Positions 19,436 to 28,000 of a stretch of 33,108 bases of DNA are shown piece by piece; positions within the stretch are counted from its first letter, which is position 1, and every line of letters begins with the position of its first letter. Source of the stretch: Chloroflexota bacterium (GTDB taxonomy: Bacteria > Chloroflexota > Limnocylindria > P2-11E); NCBI GenBank assembly GCA_016875795.1, contig VGOU01000007.1, positions 1 to 33,108 on the forward strand, read 5' to 3'. The notes under the pieces are model-generated. The model made no database searches. It saw only the letters and a program-made list of their open reading frames with translations, and had not been told where the DNA came from. The position numbers and the translations under genes are program-made.

Positions 19436-20794
19436 TTGGCTCGGCGCGTCCCGCTTCCGCGCCTCACATACCGGCAGCGCATGTCGCGCTCGCAGCGCGA
19501 GCGCCGCCAGCAGGCGGTCATCGTCACGATCTTCACCGCGGTCCTGGTGTTCGTCCTCGGCCTCGCGGCCTGGGCGATGTCGGACCGCTACTACCAGGCG
19601 AACCTCACGCGCGTCGCCGAGGTCTCCGGCCTCCAGATCCCGCGCCGCGAGTACCAGGGCCAGCTGAACTACGAGTACGTCCGGCTGTACGTCGACTACG
19701 GCGTACCGCCGGGCTTCGAGAACGACCCGCAGCTCGAGCGCGTGAAGAACAGCTACCAGGAGCTCGCGCTCGAGCGCGTCGTCGAGCAGCACGTGCTCGA
19801 CCGCGCGGCGCGCGAGGCGGGCATCACCGTCTCGCGGGCGCAGATCGACCAGCAGTACGAGATCGAGTTCGGCGAGTTCAAGGTGCGCCACGTCCTCGTG
19901 AAGCTCCCCGACGGCCTGAAGGACGAGGAGAAGGACGCGGCCGAGGCGACCGCGCGCGCGAAGGCGCGCGCGATCGCCAACGAGCTGCGCGAGGCGCCGA
20001 TGGACCAGGCGCTCTGGAACCGCATCGCCGCGGAGCGCTCCGACGACCCCGGCACGAAGGACTCGGGCGGCGAGCTCGGCTACGCCGGCCGCGGCTCGTA
20101 CGTCACCGAGTTCGAGACGGCCATCCGCACGCTCGCGATCGGCCAGATCTCGGACCCCGTGCGCACGCGGTTCGGCTTCCACGTCGTCCAGGTGACCGAG
20201 AAGCGCGCGCCCGCGGACACCGACGTCGTGAAGCGCTACCGCTCGTACGGCTTCACCGCTGAGGAGCTCCGCCGCCAGGCGCGCTACGAGGTCCTGCGCA
20301 AGGAGCTCGAGCGCCGCCAGGTCGACGCGCTCGCGACGGGCAGGGCGGAGCAGGTCCGCATCGCGCACGTGCTCGTGCTCGTCCCGTCGCTCACGAGCGG
20401 CAACTTCCAGGGATTCAGCGACGCGATCAAGAAGCAGTCACAGGTCCGCGACGAGCTCGACAAGGGCAAGGACTTCGCCGAGGTCGTGGAGACGTACAGC
20501 GACGACATCGAGACACGCGAGAAGGGCGGCGAGCTCGGCTGGTTCACGCGCGGGATGCTCGTGAACGTCGAGGCCGAGAAGGCGGTGTTCGGGGCCGAGG
20601 TCGGCAAGCTCACCGAGCCGGTCGCGTCGGCGAAGGACTGGACGATCTTCAAGGTGCTCGAGAAGGACGCCGCGCGCGAGGTCACCGAGGACCAGAAGAC
20701 GAAGATGAAGCAGAACGCCTACCAGTACTGGCTCGTGCGCCAGAAGAAGGCGTACGAGGTCCGGAAGCTCCTCCCCGGCCTTGGGATCGATTAG
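19436..20794 (+). CDS. Membrane-anchored SurA/PrsA-like peptidylprolyl isomerase with two parvulin domains
   Basis: TTG start after GGAGG; N-terminal TM; parvulin-like segments VRHVLVKLP...GGELGYAGRGSYVTEFETAI and IAHVLVLVP...GGELGWFTRGMLVNVEAEKAVF. Confidence 0.88.
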   Translation: MARRVPLPRLTYRQRMSRSQRERRQQAVIVTIFTAVLVFVLGLAAWAMSDRYYQANLTRVAEVSGLQIPRREYQGQLNYEYVRLYVDYGVPPGFENDPQLERVKNSYQELALERVVEQHVLDRAAREAGITVSRAQIDQQYEIEFGEFKVRHVLVKLPDGLKDEEKDAAEATARAKARAIANELREAPMDQALWNRIAAERSDDPGTKDSGGELGYAGRGSYVTEFETAIRTLAIGQISDPVRTRFGFHVVQVTEKRAPADTDVVKRYRSYGFTAEELRRQARYEVLRKELERRQVDALATGRAEQVRIAHVLVLVPSLTSGNFQGFSDAIKKQSQVRDELDKGKDFAEVVETYSDDIETREKGGELGWFTRGMLVNVEAEKAVFGAEVGKLTEPVASAKDWTIFKVLEKDAAREVTEDQKTKMKQNAYQYWLVRQKKAYEVRKLLPGLGID

Positions 20795-21206
20795 CGACGA
20801 CTTCGCCCGCATGGGCGAAGCGGTCGCCGAGGTCGCGCGCGTGGCCGGCCGCCTCCGCGCGCCGGGCGGATGCCCGTGGGACCGCGAGCAGACGCACGCG
20901 TCGCTCCGGCCGTTCGCCATCGAGGAGGCGAACGAGGTGGCCGAGGCGATCGACTCGGGTGACGCGGCGAAGCTCCGCGAGGAGCTCGGCGACCTCCTCT
21001 TCCAGGTCGTCATCCACGCGCAGCTCGCGCGCGAAGGCGGCCGGTTCGACCTCGCCGACGTCGCGCGGGGGCTCGCGGAGAAGCTTGTGCGCCGCCACCC
21101 CCACGTGTTCGACCCGGCGGGGCCGCGCGGTCTGACGACCGAGCAGGTGCTCGCGCAGTGGGAGCGCGTCAAGGACGGCGAGACGCGCGGGGAGGGGAAG
21201 CCATGA
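20781..21206 (+). CDS. mazG: MazG-family nucleotide pyrophosphohydrolase
   Basis: RAPGGCPWDREQTHASLRPFAIEEANEVAEAID...ELGDLLFQVVIHAQLA...RRHPHVF. Confidence 0.93.
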   Translation: MGSISDDFARMGEAVAEVARVAGRLRAPGGCPWDREQTHASLRPFAIEEANEVAEAIDSGDAAKLREELGDLLFQVVIHAQLAREGGRFDLADVARGLAEKLVRRHPHVFDPAGPRGLTTEQVLAQWERVKDGETRGEGKP

Positions 21207-21919
21207 GCAAGCCGTACCAGCGTCCCGACGGCCGCGCGTACGACGCGCTGCGGCCGGCGCGCATCGAGGTCGGCGTGTCGAAGTTCGCCGAGGGCTCGTG
21301 CCGCATCTCGTTCGGCGACACGCAGGTCCTCTGCCTCGCGACCGTCGAGGACCGCGTCCCGCGGCACCTCGAGGGGAAGGGCACGGGCTGGGTGACCGCG
21401 GAGTACGCGATGCTGCCGCGCTCGACGCCCGAGCGCAGCCAGCGCGAGAGCCTCTCGGGACGGCCCGGCGGTCGCACGTTCGAGATCCAGCGCCTCGTCG
21501 GCCGCGCGCTGCGCGCGGCGGTCGACCTGAAGCTGCTCGGCTCGCGCGGCGTCATCGTCGACTGCGAGGTCATCCAGGCCGACGGCGGCACGCGCACCGC
21601 CGCGATCACCGGCGGGTGGGTCGCGCTGCAGCACGCCCTCCGCCACTTCACGCCGCGGCCGGTGCGGCGCCACGTCGCCGCGGTGTCGGCCGGGTTCGTG
21701 AACGGCGCGCTCGTCCTCGACCTCCCGTACGCCGAGGACTCGATCGCCGACGCCGACGTGAACGTCGTCGCGACCGACGCGGGCGCGCTCATCGAGGTGC
21801 AGGGCACGGCCGAGCAGCGCCCGTTCTCGCGCGAGGACTTCGACCGCATCCTCGCGCTCTCGATGAAGGGCATCGCCGACCTCGTCGAGGCGCAGAAGCA
21901 GGCCGTCTCCACCTTTTGA
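21203..21919 (+). CDS. rph: Ribonuclease PH
   Basis: ATGA overlap; RPDGRAYDALRPARIEVG, GWVTAEYAMLPRSTPERSQRES, GRTFEIQRLVGRALRAAVDL, VDCEVIQADGGTRTAAITGGWVAL. Confidence 0.97.
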   Translation: MSKPYQRPDGRAYDALRPARIEVGVSKFAEGSCRISFGDTQVLCLATVEDRVPRHLEGKGTGWVTAEYAMLPRSTPERSQRESLSGRPGGRTFEIQRLVGRALRAAVDLKLLGSRGVIVDCEVIQADGGTRTAAITGGWVALQHALRHFTPRPVRRHVAAVSAGFVNGALVLDLPYAEDSIADADVNVVATDAGALIEVQGTAEQRPFSREDFDRILALSMKGIADLVEAQKQAVSTF

Positions 21920-22521
21920 TCCGCACCCTCCTCATCGGCAGCGGGAACGCGGGCAAGATCGCGGAGTACCGGCGGATGCTCGCGGGGCTCCCGCTGCGCG
22001 TCATCGGCGCGGACGAGCTCGTCCCCGTCCCGCCCGAGCCCGCCGAGGACCACGACACGTACGCCGCGAACGCGCGCGCCAAGGCCGAGGCGTACGCCGC
22101 GGCCACCGGCCTCGCGACGATCGCCGACGACTCCGGGCTCGAGGTCGACGCCCTCGGCGGCGCGCCCGGCGTTCGCAGCCGCCGCTACCTCGGCGAGCGC
22201 GCGACGGCGGAGGACCGCAACGCGAAGCTCCTCGCGCTCCTCGAGGAGGCGCCGCAGCGCGACGCGCGCTTCGTGTGCGTCCTCGCGCTCGCGCACCCGG
22301 GCGGGCCGACCGAGCTGTTCGAGGGGATCGTGCGCGGCGAGATCGCGCGGGCCCCGCGGTACGGGCATGAGGGGTGGGGCTTCGGCTACGACCCCGTGTT
22401 CGTCGTCGGCGGCGACGGCCGCACGATGGCCGAGCTCTCGCCGGAGGAGAAGGACGCGCTCTCGCACCGCGGCCTCGCCGTCGCGAAGCTCCGCGCGCAC
22501 CTCGGCGCGGAGCCGCGCTAG
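21916..22521 (+). CDS. rdgB: Non-canonical purine NTP pyrophosphatase, RdgB/HAM1 family
   Basis: TTG start (TTGA overlap with rph); LLIGSGNAGKIAEYRRML, ADDSGLEVDALGGAPGVRSRRY, GWGFGYDPVFVV. Confidence 0.96.
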   Translation: MIRTLLIGSGNAGKIAEYRRMLAGLPLRVIGADELVPVPPEPAEDHDTYAANARAKAEAYAAATGLATIADDSGLEVDALGGAPGVRSRRYLGERATAEDRNAKLLALLEEAPQRDARFVCVLALAHPGGPTELFEGIVRGEIARAPRYGHEGWGFGYDPVFVVGGDGRTMAELSPEEKDALSHRGLAVAKLRAHLGAEPR

Positions 22522-23669
22522 GTCTCCGCCGACGCGATCCGCTCCTCGAGCAGCGCCCGCTCCGCGGGGTTCTCCGTCAGCTCGAGCGCGCGGCGATCGG
22601 CCTCGTGCGCCTCGTCGCGGCGGCCGAGGTCGCGCAGGAGCTCCGCGCGCGTCGCGTGGAGGAGGTGGTACCGGTCGAGGCCGGCCGCGAGCCCGTCGGC
22701 CTCCCGTAGCGCGGCTTCCGCGCCCGCGACCTCGCGCAGCGCGATCGCGCGGTTGAGCCGGACCACCGGCGAGCCGGTCATGGCGACGAGCGCGTCGTAG
22801 AGGCGCCGGATCCGCGGCCAGTCGGTCGCGGACCACGAGGGCGCTTCCGCGTGGAGCGCGGCGATCGCGGCCTGGACCTGATACGGCCCAGGCTGCTTCA
22901 TCGCGCCGGCGCGATCCAGCAGCCGGACGGCATCGGCGATCCGCGCGCGGTCCCAGCGTGAGCGGTCCTGATCCTCGAGCAGGATCATCCGGCCGCGCTC
23001 GTCGAAGCGCGAATCGGCCCGCGCCAGGTGCAGGTGGATCATCGCGAGGAGGCCGAGCGCGTCCGGCTGATCCGGCAGCGCGCGCGCGAACTCGGACGCG
23101 AGCCGGTCCGCCTCGAGCATGAGGTCACGTCGGGCCGGCCCCGGTCCGCCGGTCGCGAGGTAGCCCTCGTTGAAGACGAGGTACACGACCGCGAGCGCCT
23201 GGTCGAGACGGTCGACGAGCTCCGTCGGCTCGGGTCGCCGCAGCGCGATCCGCGCGTCCACGATCTTGCGCTTCGCGCGCACGATCCGCTGTGCCAGCGT
23301 CGACTCGGACGTGAGGAACGCGCGAGCGATCTCCGCGGTCGTCAGGCCGAGGACGGACCGGAGCGTGAGCGCGATCCGCGCGTCGCGGGCGAGCGCCGGA
23401 TGGCAGCACATGAAGATGAGGTCGAGACGCTCGTCCCTCGCGGTCGGCATCCGCGTCGGCGCCTCCTCGAGCAGCGCGAGCTTGTCCTGGTAGCGCGCCT
23501 CGCGCCGCATGCGGTCGATGCCCTTCCGCCGCGCGACCGTCAGCAGCCATGCCCCGGGAGCGTCGGGGATGCCTTCGCGCGGCCAGCGATCCAGCGCCGC
23601 GACGATCGCCTCCTCCTCGCGGAACGCGCGGTCGATCGCGGAAGCGGTCCCGCTCGTTGCGGTCGTCAG
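22518..23669 (-). CDS. ECF sigma factor (DUF6596 / ECF42-like, C-terminal TPR-like domain) with apparent internal deletion in sigma region 2
   Basis: GAWLLTVARRKGIDRMRRE...LDLIFMCCHPALARDARIALTLRSVLGLTTAEIARAFLTSESTLAQRIVRAKRKI and long C-terminal helical domain; candidate CTG start overlapping the upstream TGA (CTGA). Confidence 0.82.
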   Translation of the reverse strand: MTTATSGTASAIDRAFREEEAIVAALDRWPREGIPDAPGAWLLTVARRKGIDRMRREARYQDKLALLEEAPTRMPTARDERLDLIFMCCHPALARDARIALTLRSVLGLTTAEIARAFLTSESTLAQRIVRAKRKIVDARIALRRPEPTELVDRLDQALAVVYLVFNEGYLATGGPGPARRDLMLEADRLASEFARALPDQPDALGLLAMIHLHLARADSRFDERGRMILLEDQDRSRWDRARIADAVRLLDRAGAMKQPGPYQVQAAIAALHAEAPSWSATDWPRIRRLYDALVAMTGSPVVRLNRAIALREVAGAEAALREADGLAAGLDRYHLLHATRAELLRDLGRRDEAHEADRRALELTENPAERALLEERIASAET

Positions 23670-24034
23670 CCCTCCGGCTGGCTGCTCTCGTCGCGCTCCT
23701 CGACGACGGGACGGACCTCGATCGTCTCGAGCACGGGCCAGCCCTTCGCCAGCTCGATCGCGGCATCGAGGTCGGGCACGTCGACGATCGCGAAGCCGCC
23801 GAGCGCCTCCTTGGACTCGATGAACGGACCGTCGCTCACGGTGACCTTCCCGCCGCGCTTCCGGATCGTCGTTGCGGTCGCGGTCGGCCCGAGCTCCTTG
23901 CCGTCCAGGATCCGTCCGGCGGCCGCGCGCTCCCCCCACCACGTGCCGATGGCCTCGTACATCCGACGGCGCTCGGCGGGGTCGAGGGCCGCCTCCGCGC
24001 TCTCGTCGCCGACGAACATGAGCGTGCACCTCAC
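23666..24034 (-). CDS. YCII-related (DGPF) domain protein
   Basis: VRCTLMFVGDESAEAALDPAERRRMYEAIGTWWGERAAAGRILDGKELGPTATATTIRKRGGKVTVSDGPFIESKEALGGFAIVDVP; typical partner of this ECF sigma group. Confidence 0.88.
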   Translation of the reverse strand: MRCTLMFVGDESAEAALDPAERRRMYEAIGTWWGERAAAGRILDGKELGPTATATTIRKRGGKVTVSDGPFIESKEALGGFAIVDVPDLDAAIELAKGWPVLETIEVRPVVEERDESSQPEG

Positions 24035-24273
24035 GGCCGCTCTCCCTCCTGCACGACGCGCCGCAGCTCGAGCGCCCGGAACGGACACTCCTTCAGCATC
24101 CGGAGCGCGGTCGCCTCGTCAGGCACGTCGAGCAGCGCGAACCCGCCGATCGTCTCCTTCGCCTCGATGAACGGGCCATCCGTCACGGTGGCGTTCCCGT
24201 TCACCTTGCGCACGCTCTTCGCCGTCCGACGCGGCGCGAGCTCCTCGCCGCCGACGATCCGGCCAGATGCGCG
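24031..24273 (-). pseudogene. N-terminally truncated YCII-related (DGPF) domain protein
   Basis: Reads RASGRIVGGEELAPRRTAKSVRKVNGNATVTDGPFIEAKETIGGFALLDVPDEATALRMLKECPFRALELRRVVQEGERP immediately after an in-frame stop (TGA, plus-strand 24274-24276); the ~43 N-terminal residues present in its neighbour are missing. Only internal GTG codons (e.g. 24213) could start it. Confidence 0.7.
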
Positions 24274-24276
24274 TCA

Positions 24277-24297
24277 CGCCAGTGTGGGAGACTGGCG
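24277..24297. repeat. Perfect inverted repeat CGCCAGT-N7-ACTGGCG just upstream of MOSC start
   Basis: cgccagt gtgggag actggcg, ending 4 nt before ATG 24302. Confidence 0.6.
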
Positions 24298-24301
24298 CCG
24301 C

Positions 24302-24757
24302 ATGACGGCGAAGGTGATCGCACTCCACCTCAAGGGCGCTCGCGGCTCCCGGCCGAAGCCGGTCGACGCCGTCACCGGACGCGTCGGCGGGGGGATCGAA
24401 GGCGACCGCCACGTCGACAAGGAGACGCGGTCCGTCCTCGTGGTCGACCGGTCCACGCTCGACGACCTCGGTCTCGCGCCAGGCGACCTGCGCGAGCAGA
24501 TCACGATCGAGGGCGTGCGCAGCGTGACGACGCTCGAGCCCGGCACGCACTTGCGCATCGGTGGCATCACCCTGCGCGTCAACGGCGAGGCGCAGCCGTG
24601 CACGCACATCGGCGATCTGAACGGGGCGGAGGACGTCGAGGTCTTCCGGCAGTCGCTCCTCGGCCGGCGCGGTGCGGATTGCACCGTCGTCACCGCAGAC
24701 GCCCCCGCGCGCGTCGGCGACCGTGTCGAGATCGCGACGCCGGCCGCCGTCTCCTAG
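24302..24757 (+). CDS. MOSC domain protein
   Basis: MTAKVIALHLKGARGSRPKPVDAVTGRVGGGIEGDRHVDKETRSVLVVDRSTLDDLGLAPGDLREQITIEG...GEAQPCTHIG. Confidence 0.9.
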   Translation: MTAKVIALHLKGARGSRPKPVDAVTGRVGGGIEGDRHVDKETRSVLVVDRSTLDDLGLAPGDLREQITIEGVRSVTTLEPGTHLRIGGITLRVNGEAQPCTHIGDLNGAEDVEVFRQSLLGRRGADCTVVTADAPARVGDRVEIATPAAVS

Positions 24758-24776
24758 CCCGGCACCGAACCGCAAC

Positions 24777-24799
24777 GGTCCCGCCACTTGTGCGGGACC
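24777..24799 (+). terminator. Hairpin after MOSC gene, possible terminator or first element of gltB leader
   Basis: GGTCCCGC-cacttgt-GCGGGACC perfect 8-bp stem; no U-tract. Confidence 0.4.
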
Positions 24800-24820
24800 C
24801 ACGGCTGCCGCTACGTTCCG

Positions 24821-25020
24821 CCCGGGTGAACGCCGCAGCCGCTACCCGGGCCATCGCGACCGCCGCAGCAGCGGAGGTACGAGGCTAGGTCGCGGTCGCA
24901 GGATCCCAGGGCGATCCGACAAGCCTCCGGAGAGAAGGACCGGAGGCTTTCGCGTTTCCGGGCTCCGGCGGCTAGAGGCAGCGCGCGAAGCGCGACTGCC
25001 GAGAGGAAAAGAGGTCGAGC
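24821..25020 (+). promoter_or_regulatory. Structured 5' leader of gltB with terminator-like hairpin, possible attenuator
   Basis: CCCGGGT(24821-24827)/ACCCGGG(24844-24850); CGCGACC(24855-24861)/GGTCGCG(24888-24894) enclosing CCGC-AGCA-GCGG; AAGCCTCCGG(24921-24930)/CCGGAGGCTT(24940-24949) followed by TTCGCGTTT; SD-proximal hairpin 24977-25000. Confidence 0.5.
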
Positions 25021-28000
25021 GTGGTCGAGGAGCACGACGCCTGCGCGCTCGTGGCAATGGCCCGCAAGGACGGGCGGCCCACGCGCGACCTGCTCGACCT
25101 CGCGATCCACGGCCTGGTGTGCCTTCATCACCGGTCGGGGACCGTCGACGGGGAGGGTGACGGCGCCGGCCTCCTGACCGACATCCCGCGGGCGCTCTGG
25201 GCCGACCACGTCGATGACCGCGCGCACGATCCGCACTTCGGGGTCGCGCACCTGTTCGTGCCGCCGCAGGGCGACGAGATCGAGGAAGAGGCCGTGCGCC
25301 GGATCCTGCGGCGCCACGGGCTGCGGATCCTCGCGGAGCGGCACAGCGGCCTCGATCCCTCCGCGCTCGGACCGCGCGGTCGTGCAGGCGCGCCGCGGTT
25401 CTGGCAGATCGGCCTGTGGGTCGGCGGGTCGCAGTCCTCGGGCGCGAGCCGGCTGCACCAGGCGTGGTACGACGTCGAGCGCACGACGACGGCGACGGTC
25501 GTGAGCCTCTCGCGGCGCAGCGCCGTGTACAAGCTGCGCGGCGACGCGCAACAGCTCGCGTCCGCGTTCGAGGATCTCGCCGATCCGCGCTTCGCGACGT
25601 CGATGGCCTTCGGGCACAACCGCTATGCGACGAACACGGCCACGTCGTTCGAGCGCGTCCAGCCGTTCGCCGCGATCGCGCACAACGGCGAGATCAACAC
25701 GATCGAGCGCCTCCGCGGCGAGGCGCGGATGCTCCGGCTGCCGCTGTCGCGCGACGGCAGCGACTCGCAGGACGTCGACGCGATCGTGCGCGGCCTCGTG
25801 AACCGCTTCGGCCTCACGCTCGTCGAAGCGATCGAGCTGCTGTTCCCGCCGATCGTGAACGAGGTGAAGCGCATGCCCGGCGAGGCCCAGGACGCGTACA
25901 TGCACGCGCGCGCAGCGTTCGGGCCGTTCGCGCAGGGGCCCGCGGCGATCCTCGCCCGGGTGGGGGACACGTGCCTCTTCAGCGTCGACGCGCTCGGTCT
26001 CCGCCCGCTGTGGCACGTCGAGACGCCCGACGAGCACGTGTTCGCGAGCGAGCGCGGCTTCGTGCCGCTCGCGAGGTACGTGCGCGACCCGCGTCCCCTC
26101 GGTCCCGGCGAGCGCGCCGCGCTGCGGCGCACGCCCGAGGGATGGCTGCTCCTCGACCACGACGCGGTCCGGGAGCGCTTCCTCGAGGCACGGCGTGAGC
26201 GCGGCATCCGCGCCGCGGGACTGCGCGACCGCATCGAGACGGGCGGGCCGGCCGACGCGCCGCCGCTGGGCCGCCGCGGCCGGGGCATCGGGCGATGGGA
26301 GGTCGGCACGCCGCCCGACGAGCTCGAGGACGTCACGCTCCGTCGCGAGGCGCAGTTCGCGGCGTTCGGCTGGGAGCCCGACGACGTGCGCATGGCGAAG
26401 GCCATGACCGAGACGGCGAACGAGCCGATCGGCTCGCTCGGCTACGACGGACCGCTCGGGGCGCTCTCGGAGCGGCGCGCGAACCTCGCCGACCACATCC
26501 ACGAGACCGTCGCCGTCGTCACGAACCCCGCGATCGACCGCGAGCGCGAGATCGAGCACTTCTCCACGCGCGCGCTCCTCGGGCCGCGGCCGTCGCTCGG
26601 CGGCCGCGCCGCGCCGCGCGAGTGGATCGAGCTGCGGCAGCCGATCCTCCTCGGCGGGCACGCGCCGGAGACGGGGCTCCGCGGCGCCGACCACCGCGAG
26701 ACCGCGCGGAAGCAGGGGACGTGGATCCTCGAGGACGTGGCCGCGTGGTTCGGCGACCGCTACGCGCGCGGGCCGGTGGTGCTCGAGGCGGACCGCGACT
26801 GGGAGGAGCACCCCCGCGACGCGCTCGCCCGGATCGCGGCGTCGGCGTGCCGCGGCGTGCGGCGCGGCGCGAAGCTCGTGATCGTCCAGGACCGCGGCGT
26901 CGTGGCGGAAGGCCGCGCGTGGATCGACCCGCTCCTCGTCGTCGCCGCCGTCCATCGCGCGCTCGTCGAGGCGTCGGCGGGCGGCGACGCGCTGCGGCGC
27001 GAGTGCGCGCTCATCGTGTCGGCGGGGAGCCTGCGCAACCTGCACGACGTCGTCGTCGCGCTCGGGCTCGGGGCCGACGCCGCGCATCCGTACCTCCTCC
27101 TCGAGCACGCGCTCGCGCAGGAGGACCCCGACGCGCTCCCGAACCTCGTCGAGGCGCTGCGCAAGGGGATCGAGAAGGTCATCTCCACGCTCGGCATCCA
27201 CGAGGCGCGCGGCTACGGTCGCCTCTTCTCCGCCATCGGCGTCGCGCCCGACGTGGCGCGCCTCCTCGGCATCCGCACCTTCTGCGCCGAGGCCGGCACC
27301 GGCCTCACGTGGGAGCGCATCGCGGAGGACGGGCTGGCGCGCGCGTCCATGCTGCGCGAGCGCGCGCCGGCGCGGCTCGAGCCGCCGTTCCGCATCTACC
27401 CGCGCGTGTGGAAGGCCGCGCTCGCCGTGGCGAACGGCGAGGCGCCGTACCGTGCGTACGCCGAGCGCCTCCTCGAGATCGAGCTCGAGCACCCCGTGTC
27501 GCTCCGCCACCTCTGGGACCTGCGCGGGCTCGAGGGCGGCGTCGCGGACGGGACGGACGCGCTCGCCGACACCCGCGCGGGCGGGCACTCGATGCCCATG
27601 TACATCTCGTCGATGTCGTTCGGCTCGCAGGGCGAGACGGCGTACCGCGCGTACCCCGAGGCCGCGTACCGCATGGACATGCTGTGCATCAACGGCGAGG
27701 GCGGCGAGCTGCCCGACCTCCTCGGGCGGTACCCGCGGAACCGCGGGCAGCAGATCGCGTCCGGCCGCTTCGGCGTGTCGGCGATGCTCGCGAACTCGAG
27801 CGACTGGCTCGAGATCAAGATCGGCCAGGGCGCGAAGCCGGGCGAGGGCGGCCACCTCCCGGCGCGCAAGGTCTCGGCGAAGGTCGCCCTCGCGCGCAAC
27901 GCGAAGCCCGGGATCGACCTCATCTCGCCCTCGAACAACCACGACATCTACTCGATCGAGGACCTCGCGCAGGTCGTGCACGAGCTGAAGACGGTGAACC

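Noticed and set aside
24860-24950. T-box riboswitch in gltB leader
   Set aside because: No AGGGTGGNACCGCG-type T-box sequence and no recognisable specifier/Stem I architecture; gltB is not a usual T-box target.
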